Shown piece by piece: positions 16,328 through 22,748 of a stretch of 29,235 nt of DNA. Made by a program: the position numbers and the translations under genes. The notes beneath the pieces are model-generated. The model was not told the DNA's origin and ran no database searches. It saw only the letters and a program-made list of their open reading frames with translations. Source of the stretch: CAZJJK01 sp964546285 (GTDB lineage Bacteria; Spirochaetota; Spirochaetia; Treponematales; Breznakiellaceae); the NCBI GenBank assembly GCA_964546285.1, contig CAZJJK010000031.1, forward strand, positions 1 through 29,235. Direction: 5' to 3'. The stretch's first letter is position 1, and every line of letters starts with the position of its first letter.

Positions 16328-17317
16328 ATGGCCGTTAAGCGCTTCACCGTTCTTGATCTGATCGATATTGATCTTCGGGAACATGATTCTCTAAATCTCC
16401 GCTGTATCGGTGGCCGAAAAGGCCTGGCCAGAGCTATAACCATCCCGGATTTAAATAGGCCGGGGCTTGCCCTATCGGGGTTCTTTGACTCTTTCGCGTA
16501 TCAGCGTATACAAATATTTGGCCGGGGCGAGGTGGCTTATCTGCGAAAGCTTGCCAGCGAAGAACGTATAGTCACGATAGAGCAAATGTTTTCCTATGAA
16601 ATCCCCTGCTGCATATTTACGCATAGCCTTACCCCGGATACCGGGTTTTTCGCGATTGCCGAAAAAGCCCAATGTCCGCTTTTACAGACCGATCTACCTT
16701 CCGCGGAATTTTCATCGCGTATTCTGCGGCTTCTTTCCAATTTATTCGCGCCTCAGCAAAGCATCCATGGGGTTCTTGTTGAGGTGTATGGTGTTGGTGT
16801 GCTTATTTTAGGCGATTCGGGCGTTGGTAAAAGCGAAGCGGCCTTGGAGTTGGTGGAGCGGGGCCATCGTCTTGTCGCCGATGATGTGGTGGATATACGG
16901 TGCGCAAACGGGAATTTCCTTTTGGGTAGCGGAGCCAATAAAATCATTGGGCACCATATGGAAATTCGCGGTTTGGGTATTATCAATATTACCCATTTGT
17001 TTGGCGTTGGCGCTATCCGTGATAAAAAAAGGGTCCAATTGGTGGTCAAATTGGAAGAATGGGATTCGGAAAAGGTATATGATAGGATTGGCACTCAGGA
17101 AGCGCAAATGGAAATTTTAGGCGTCAAAGTACCCATGCTGGAAATTCCCGTAAAACCGGGGCGCAATATTCCTATTATTATTGAAACCGCGGCGATGAAT
17201 GAGCGCCTTAAAACCATGGGCTATTATTCAGCTAAGGAATTTAATCAAAATGTTTTAAAATGGATGGAAAGCGATACGGCTAGGGCTTCTTATTTCGGTC
17301 AAGACGACATCATCTGA
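16328..17317 (+). CDS. hprK: HPr kinase/phosphorylase
   Basis: HprK of 329 residues, a bifunctional enzyme that phosphorylates Ser46 of HPr with ATP or pyrophosphate and reverses this with phosphate. The N-terminal domain (about 1-140) is followed by the P-loop GDSGVGKS at 162-169, the conserved His in SIHGVLVEVYG, VADDVVDI, and the family signature RGLGIINITHLFGVGAIRD. The C-terminal helices end in NVLKWMESD. Length is typical. It heads a six-gene run and lies 15 bases before ptsH. No ribosome binding site precedes the ATG; a promoter-like element abuts it. Confidence 0.97.
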   Translation: MAVKRFTVLDLIDIDLREHDSLNLRCIGGRKGLARAITIPDLNRPGLALSGFFDSFAYQRIQIFGRGEVAYLRKLASEERIVTIEQMFSYEIPCCIFTHSLTPDTGFFAIAEKAQCPLLQTDLPSAEFSSRILRLLSNLFAPQQSIHGVLVEVYGVGVLILGDSGVGKSEAALELVERGHRLVADDVVDIRCANGNFLLGSGANKIIGHHMEIRGLGIINITHLFGVGAIRDKKRVQLVVKLEEWDSEKVYDRIGTQEAQMEILGVKVPMLEIPVKPGRNIPIIIETAAMNERLKTMGYYSAKEFNQNVLKWMESDTARASYFGQDDII

Positions 17318-17332
17318 TAAAGGAAACGCAAT

Positions 17333-17599
17333 ATGGTCGAGCGCATAGTTACAATAAAGAATCGCGCTGGTATACATGCCCGCCCCGCGGCGTTATTGGT
17401 TCAGACCGCGAGCCGCTTTAAATCCAAGGTTTCTATTGAGAAAGACAGTTATAAAATTAACGGTAAATCCATAATGGGAATTATTACCCTTGGCGCCGCT
17501 TATGACAGCTCCTTGAAACTGATGGTGGAAGGCGAGGACGAGTCGGAAGCCGCGGAAGCGTTGGTCCACCTCTTCGATTCCAGATTCGAAGAAGAATAG
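17333..17599 (+). CDS. ptsH: Phosphocarrier protein HPr
   Basis: HPr of 88 residues. His15 in AGIHARPAALL accepts phosphate from enzyme I, and Ser46 in NGKSIMG is the site used by HprK. Both are in standard positions, so both catalytic and regulatory functions are kept. AAGGAAA lies ahead of the ATG. The gene sits between hprK and the sensor kinase, with ten bases to the next start. No enzyme I or sugar permease gene is in the window; the EIIA domain of the antiporter at 26041-28185 is a possible phosphate acceptor (inference). Confidence 0.97.
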   Translation: MVERIVTIKNRAGIHARPAALLVQTASRFKSKVSIEKDSYKINGKSIMGIITLGAAYDSSLKLMVEGEDESEAAEALVHLFDSRFEEE

Positions 17600-17609
17600 G
17601 AGAAGCCGT

Positions 17610-19400
17610 TTGCGGTCTGTCCGCACCCTATCGGAACCAGGTCCGCTCCGTTTACCTAGTTTATTGTTCATATACGTCTTAATAGCCGTTCTCGGCACGC
17701 TTTTCGCCACAGCTTTATTCAATGATGCTTTTTATGAAAGCCGTGTTTTTCAATCGCCTTTAAGTATAATATTCTTCAGCTTGCCTCTCGCCTTGCTGGC
17801 TTTTTTAGTGGTGGCAAGCTATAAGCTTATTAGGGATATCGCCCAACGCCGACCGGGAAGCCGGCTGCGCTCCCGTTTTCTCATCTATTTTGTTATTGTG
17901 GCCGTACTGTCGTCGCTTCCCGCTACCGTGATGATAACCCGTTTCATGGATGATATCCTTTCGCCTGAATTCGGTTTAGACGCGGCGGCGACAACGGTTG
18001 ACGCACGCCACTTTGCCCTGGACGCTTACCAATATCGCTTGAATTTTCTTGAAAGCGTTGTCGGTGACACTCGGTTTATGACGCTTCTTGGGGAACAGGC
18101 GGCCAGCGGCGCCGCGACCTATCCCCCGGGGATGGACCCCGCTTTTCTCGCGTTCCAGCGTTATACATATAGTAGCGATGCTTGGGTAAGCTCCGCCTTT
18201 ATTGGGGATGGGATATACCGTCTGGATAAGCTTCCCGCGGAAGCCGGCGGTTTTTTGCCGCGCGATCCTATCCGCGACACGAATTGCATCCGATACATCG
18301 CCTTGGTTCCTTCAGGAGAGCGGTGGTTGATCACGTTCAGTCTAGGGGCCGATTTTGACTCCCGGGTAGAACGCCTGGAAGTTATTACGGCGCGGCTTGA
18401 TTCGTTTACGGCGTTTCGCCTTTCTTTCCGTCGCTTTGTCGTATTCCTAAATATCGCCTTTTCTTTACCGACCTTGCTGATGACCTTAATCATCGCTTTT
18501 ACGCTAAGCGCTAAGCTCACCCAGCCTATAGTCGCTCTGGCTGACGCGACAAAAAGAGTGGCCGAGGGAGATTTTTCCATCAGGATACTGTCTCGCCCAA
18601 GGGATGAGCTTGGCGCTCTTGTGGAATCCTTTAACGAGATGGTTCGCGATTTAGAGTCAACTCAAGCGGCGCTGCTTCGCAACGAAAAAATCAACGTTTG
18701 GAAGGATATGGCCCAGCGCCTAGCTCATGAGTTAAAGAACCCGCTTACGCCGATACGTTTGTCCGCTGAGCGCGTATTACGCCGATATAGGACGGAGCCT
18801 GAAAGCTTGAATGAGATAGTGGAAGCTTCCATGTTGTCCATTATTCAGGAAGTGGAAGGACTTGCCACGCTATTAGCGAATTTCCGAGAATTCGCCCGCT
18901 TGCCGCCTCCAACCTTGACTTGGACAGCCTTAGGTGAACTACTTGAGGAAACAATATCGACATATCGTAATTCATATCCTGGTATACATTTTGATACCGA
19001 TAACGTTAGAAGCGATCTTGTTGTTCGTATAGACCGGCGGCAAATGACGCAAATTCTAACAAATTTAATCCTGAACGCCGCGGAGGCTATGGAGCGGCAA
19101 GGCCGGCTTGATTTCGCCACCGACCTTGTCAAGAAGCGTAATCGAGGGTATTGTAGATTAAGCGTCCGCGATGACGGGCGGGGTATCGCGGAAAAAGATA
19201 GAGCCCTCATTTTCACTCCTTATTTTACTACCAAGTCAACGGGAACCGGGTTGGGCTTATCTATTGTTGAACGCATCGTCAGCGACCATGGCGGCGTTAT
19301 TTGGTTCGATTCCGCCGAACAAGTCGGAACGACGTTCTATATTGACCTGCCGATAGACGCGGCGTCGACTGCCGCTGACGAGGATAAAACCGAAACATGA
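17610..19400 (+). CDS. NtrY-like membrane sensor histidine kinase
   Basis: A 596-residue sensor kinase. Membrane segments lie at about 17-37, 50-71, 88-108 and 275-298, with an extracytoplasmic region between the last two. A HAMP domain (about 299-350) leads to the HisKA helix MAQRLAHELKNPLTPIRLSA with phospho-acceptor His373. The ATPase domain shows an N box (NLILNAAEAM, about 484-493), DDGRGIAEKD (about 521) and GTGLGLSIVERI (about 545). Four membrane helices and this HELKNPLTPI box match the NtrY type. The start is TTG with AGGAG at 17598-17602, which overlaps the ptsH stop, so translation is probably coupled. Its stop overlaps the next start, which encodes its likely response regulator. 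The signal is unknown. Confidence 0.93.
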   Translation: MRSVRTLSEPGPLRLPSLLFIYVLIAVLGTLFATALFNDAFYESRVFQSPLSIIFFSLPLALLAFLVVASYKLIRDIAQRRPGSRLRSRFLIYFVIVAVLSSLPATVMITRFMDDILSPEFGLDAAATTVDARHFALDAYQYRLNFLESVVGDTRFMTLLGEQAASGAATYPPGMDPAFLAFQRYTYSSDAWVSSAFIGDGIYRLDKLPAEAGGFLPRDPIRDTNCIRYIALVPSGERWLITFSLGADFDSRVERLEVITARLDSFTAFRLSFRRFVVFLNIAFSLPTLLMTLIIAFTLSAKLTQPIVALADATKRVAEGDFSIRILSRPRDELGALVESFNEMVRDLESTQAALLRNEKINVWKDMAQRLAHELKNPLTPIRLSAERVLRRYRTEPESLNEIVEASMLSIIQEVEGLATLLANFREFARLPPPTLTWTALGELLEETISTYRNSYPGIHFDTDNVRSDLVVRIDRRQMTQILTNLILNAAEAMERQGRLDFATDLVKKRNRGYCRLSVRDDGRGIAEKDRALIFTPYFTTKSTGTGLGLSIVERIVSDHGGVIWFDSAEQVGTTFYIDLPIDAASTAADEDKTET

Positions 19401-20779
19401 AAGATGTGCTTATAATTGATGATGAACCTGGTATCCGCGCCAGTTTACGCTCTATCTTACAGGATGAACGATACCGCGTGTTTTTGGCCGCCGATGCCTA
19501 TGAAGGTTTCGCCATTTTAGAAAAAGAAAACGTGGATTTAGTATTTTTGGATGTGCTTCTGCCGCGTATGGGCGGATTGGAAGCGTTGGAACGTTTACGC
19601 AAGCTTCAGCCTGAGACAGAAATAGTGATGATCTCCGGACATGCCAATATGGAGATGGCGGTACGGGCCGTTAAGCTAGGCGCTTTCGATTTTTTAGAAA
19701 AACCGCTCGCTTTGGAAAAAGTCTTAACCGCCGCTCGCAACGCTCTGGCTCTGCGGCAGTTGCGTAAGGAAAATATAGGGCTTAAGCGAACCATTTCAAA
19801 CGAGGAACTGATAGGCGAAAGCGCCGCTTTGCGAAAAATTCATACTCTAATTGAACAGGCGGCCGCCAGCGACGCGCGGATACTGGTGATGGGCGAGAAT
19901 GGAACGGGAAAAGAGTTGGTGTCCAGGGAAGTGCATCGTCGTTCTTCTAGGGCGGAACGTCCCTTTATCAGCGTAAATTGCGCGGCTATTCCCGATACAT
20001 TGATCGAAAGTGAATTGTTCGGTCATGTAAAAGGCGCTTTTACTGACGCGATAACTGGAAGAAAGGGCCGGTTTGAGCTGGCCCATGGCGGGACCTTATT
20101 TTTAGATGAAATAGGCGATATGAGCCTGTCCGCCCAGTCCAAGGTTTTACGGGCTATTCAGGAGCTTAAAATAGAGCGGGTCGGCGGCGAGCAGTCAATC
20201 GATGTGGATGTTAGGATAATCGCGGCTACTAATAAGGATCTTACCTCGGAATGTAAGGCGGGGCGTTTTCGCGAAGACCTGTTTTTTCGCTTGAATGTTA
20301 TACCTATCGTTTTGCCTCCATTGCGAGACCGAACGGAAGACATTCCCCTCCTCTTAGAGAACTTTCTAAAAACCGCCGGAATGGGTAGGCTTGAACTTAA
20401 GGATAGCGCGCTAGCTGTTCTTAAGCGTTACGCCTGGCCAGGTAATATCCGTGAGCTAAAGAATTTCGCTGAACGTTTGGCTGTGCTTGGCGATAGCGAT
20501 ATTGTGGACGGTATAGCCGTTAGCGCGCTTTTGGAGCGTCCTAACGGGGAAGCTAAAACGACAGAGACGGATAAAGCGCTGGATAAGGGGCTTGGGTTAG
20601 AAAAGGAATTTTTTACTTTGGGCTTGGTTGAAGCGCGCGATTTATTTGAAAAACGATATATTGAATACAAATTAGCGAAAAATGGGTATAATATCAGTAA
20701 GACAGCGGCGGCCATAGGCTTGTATCCTAGCAACCTGCACGCTAAATTACGTAAATATTCTATAAGGACGGAGCGATGA
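19397..20779 (+). CDS. NtrC/AtoC-family sigma-54-dependent response regulator
   Basis: A 460-residue activator with three domains. The receiver domain (1-120) has the acidic pair Asp8/Asp9, phospho-acceptor Asp52 in LVFLDVLLPRMGG, Thr/Ser-type SGHA and Lys102 in EKPL. The AAA+ domain has Walker A GENGTGKE at 166-173, the sigma-54 contact loop at 213-218, Walker B GGTLFLDEIGD at 231-241 and the arginine-finger region. The C-terminal Fis-type helix-turn-helix is NGYNISKTAAAIGLYPSNL. The contact loop reads GAFTDA instead of GAFTGA. The ATG overlaps the kinase stop (ATGA), so the pair is coupled. It should activate sigma-54 promoters when phosphorylated; targets are unknown. Confidence 0.95.
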   Translation: MKDVLIIDDEPGIRASLRSILQDERYRVFLAADAYEGFAILEKENVDLVFLDVLLPRMGGLEALERLRKLQPETEIVMISGHANMEMAVRAVKLGAFDFLEKPLALEKVLTAARNALALRQLRKENIGLKRTISNEELIGESAALRKIHTLIEQAAASDARILVMGENGTGKELVSREVHRRSSRAERPFISVNCAAIPDTLIESELFGHVKGAFTDAITGRKGRFELAHGGTLFLDEIGDMSLSAQSKVLRAIQELKIERVGGEQSIDVDVRIIAATNKDLTSECKAGRFREDLFFRLNVIPIVLPPLRDRTEDIPLLLENFLKTAGMGRLELKDSALAVLKRYAWPGNIRELKNFAERLAVLGDSDIVDGIAVSALLERPNGEAKTTETDKALDKGLGLEKEFFTLGLVEARDLFEKRYIEYKLAKNGYNISKTAAAIGLYPSNLHAKLRKYSIRTER

Positions 20780-21387
20780 GGGAATTGACCGAAAAACAGC
20801 AGGCTGTGCTGTCGTTCATTTCCAAATATGTGGATAAACACACCTATCCTCCAACCATCCGCGAAATCGCCGATTATTTCTCCATTTCCGTTAAAGGCGC
20901 GTATGATCACCTTGGCGCCCTGCGAAAAAAGAATCGCGTGAATTATGTGGATCGGCGTTCCCGCACCTTGGAAGTCATCAGCGATGAAGAAGAAAAATCT
21001 ATACATAGAACGCTTGAAGTGCCTTTGCTAGGAGATGTAGCCGCTGGCCGGCCAATTTTAGCCGAAGAAAATTGGAACGGTACTATTCCTATCCCCTTAT
21101 CGCTTTTACGCTCCAGCTCCCAATATTTTGCCCTAAAGGTTAGGGGCGATTCGATGGAGCAGGCCGGCATTATCGATGGCGATTTGGCTGTGGTTGAAAA
21201 GCGAGAGTATGCCCAAGATGGGGAAATTGTCGTTGCCGTGGTTGATGAGGCTGTTACCCTAAAGCGGTTTTACAAAGAAAGTAATCGTATACGTCTTCAA
21301 GCGGAAAACCCCGCGTATTCGCCAATTTATTGTCAAGATGTCCGTATTTTAGGGCGTCTCGCCGGCCTTTTACGTAAATATTCATAG
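20776..21387 (+). CDS. lexA: SOS repressor LexA
   Basis: LexA of 203 residues, the SOS regulon repressor, which cleaves itself when RecA is activated. The N-terminal winged helix-turn-helix (TEKQQAVLSFI, PTIREIADYFSISVKGAYDHL) is followed by the cleavage site Ala90-Gly91 in DVAAGRP and the S24 catalytic pair Ser126 (RGDSMEQAG) and Lys163 (EAVTLKRF). All key residues are present and length is normal. The ATG overlaps the stop of the response regulator (ATGA) and GGAG lies four bases before it. No lexA-proximal operator is possible here without lying inside ntrC-like coding sequence; I found none by eye. Confidence 0.97.
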   Translation: MRELTEKQQAVLSFISKYVDKHTYPPTIREIADYFSISVKGAYDHLGALRKKNRVNYVDRRSRTLEVISDEEEKSIHRTLEVPLLGDVAAGRPILAEENWNGTIPIPLSLLRSSSQYFALKVRGDSMEQAGIIDGDLAVVEKREYAQDGEIVVAVVDEAVTLKRFYKESNRIRLQAENPAYSPIYCQDVRILGRLAGLLRKYS

Positions 21388-21393
21388 TTTTCA

Positions 21394-22374
21394 ATGTCAG
21401 TAGGACGTTCTTTTATCTTTCTTGGCCCTGAATTGGGTGAGCGCCGCGATGCGATTGAACGCTTGAAAAGTGAGCTGACCGCTTCTTGCGGCGGCGCGTT
21501 AGAGGAGTATATTTTATACGCCTCTGAAACCGGCGTTTCCGAATTAGTTTCTCACTTGTTGAACGCGTCTCTTTTTTCCCCTAAACGCTTTTTCCAATAT
21601 CGAAATGTGGAATTGGTTAAGAATAAGGAAGAGCTTGAACTTCTAAGCGCGTATCTAAAAAAGCCGGCTGAAGATACCGTGTTGGTGTTGAGTTCTGATG
21701 AGACTTCCTGTGATAAGCGCTTGGAAGCGGCTTTGCCTAAAGAAGCCAAGCGCGTTTTTTGGGAGTTGTTTGATAACCGCAAAACCGACTTGGTCGCCTC
21801 AATTTTTAGACGCGCCGGTTTCCGTATTGATGAAGAGGGGATCAATACGGTTTTGGATCTGGTTGAAAACAATACCGACGCGTTAAGGCGGGAGTGTGGT
21901 CGACTTATTCTATTTTTAGACAAAGATAAGCCGGTCAACGCCGATGTCGTTGAAGACTGTTTGGCCCATAATCGGGAGGAGTCCGCTTTTACCTTGTTTT
22001 CCCGTATCGCCGCTGGGGATTTGGAAAAGAGTTTATCCACCGCCAGAGCGCTCGCGGCGTCTAAACAAGTCCCCGTTCAAATATTGGCCGGCTTGGCCTG
22101 GTGTTTTAGGCGTCTGGCTGACTATGTTGGACTCAAGGATAGCGGCCGCTTAAACGATAGCGGCCTGCGTTCTATAGGGCTTTCTTCTCCTCGGGCACGT
22201 AAGGATTACGCCGCCGCTTCCGAGCGCTATGATGCCGCTTCCGTTCACCGTTGTCTGGCCTTAATCGCGGAATACGATATGGCGTTCAAATCAGGAACGG
22301 CGGCACTGGAAGAAGCTCAGATGGACCTGTTTTTGTATCGTTTATCGCGAATGAAAGGCCGTCGCGTTTTCTAG
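21394..22374 (+). CDS. holA: DNA polymerase III subunit delta
   Basis: The clamp-loader delta subunit (326 residues), which opens the beta sliding clamp during replication. The sequence follows the HolA pattern: an N-terminal domain (FIFLGPELGERRDAIERLK, SLFSPKRFFQYRNVELVKNKEELELL), the stretch TVLVLSSDE, a middle lid domain (LVENNTDALRRECGRLILF, HNREESAFTLFSRIAAGD) and the C-terminal collar (VQILAGLAWCFRRLADYV, EYDMAFKSG). It has no functional Walker A, as expected for delta. The start is six bases after the lexA stop, without a ribosome binding site, and it ends the six-gene run. Confidence 0.92.
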   Translation: MSVGRSFIFLGPELGERRDAIERLKSELTASCGGALEEYILYASETGVSELVSHLLNASLFSPKRFFQYRNVELVKNKEELELLSAYLKKPAEDTVLVLSSDETSCDKRLEAALPKEAKRVFWELFDNRKTDLVASIFRRAGFRIDEEGINTVLDLVENNTDALRRECGRLILFLDKDKPVNADVVEDCLAHNREESAFTLFSRIAAGDLEKSLSTARALAASKQVPVQILAGLAWCFRRLADYVGLKDSGRLNDSGLRSIGLSSPRARKDYAAASERYDAASVHRCLALIAEYDMAFKSGTAALEEAQMDLFLYRLSRMKGRRVF

Positions 22375-22748
22375 AATAAAGCCTTCTTTTAAGCTGATAA
22401 AGCTATTCATAAACCTATCTCATAATTGAATACAAAGGAAGCTATAAGGGGATTCCTTTCTTATATATTTGTTATATATATAGATAGATGTATAAGTCCT
22501 GAAGCGCCAAAGCACTTTTTTATTGTGGGTAGTGGAAGCGCCTCAACATACCAATATATATCGAAATATCGATATATAAATACTTGACAGTTTAACTATA
22601 ACACTCCATGCTTTATTAGACTCTGTTCTTATCGGCTCGCGCGCGCGACCATAATCGCTTTTATCGCGTATTTAGCTGAGTTTATTTCAGGAGTCCCATG
22701 CTTTTGAGTGAAGTCTGAAAACCACCAAATTAGTTTTAGGAGTTGCGT
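22375..22748. other. AT-rich intergenic region before the NADH dehydrogenase gene
   Basis: This region of 374 bases separates holA from the NADH dehydrogenase gene and contains no credible gene. It holds a weak hairpin (TATAAG at 22443-22448 with CTTATA at 22460-22465), an exact AT-rich palindrome (22555-22578), a TTGACA at 22584-22589, a 12-base alternating CG palindrome (22637-22648), and AGGAG at 22738-22742 ahead of the downstream ATG. Confidence 0.6.
22555..22578. promoter_or_regulatory. Inverted repeat upstream of a TTGACA, candidate operator
   Basis: Arms TATATATCGA (22555-22564) and its exact complement (22569-22578) flank a four-base AATA loop. The repeat ends five bases before TTGACA at 22584-22589. 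It could be an operator for the NADH dehydrogenase operon or simply an AT-rich cruciform; a matching -10 box at normal spacing is not clear (CATGCT at 18 bases is poor). Confidence 0.35.
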
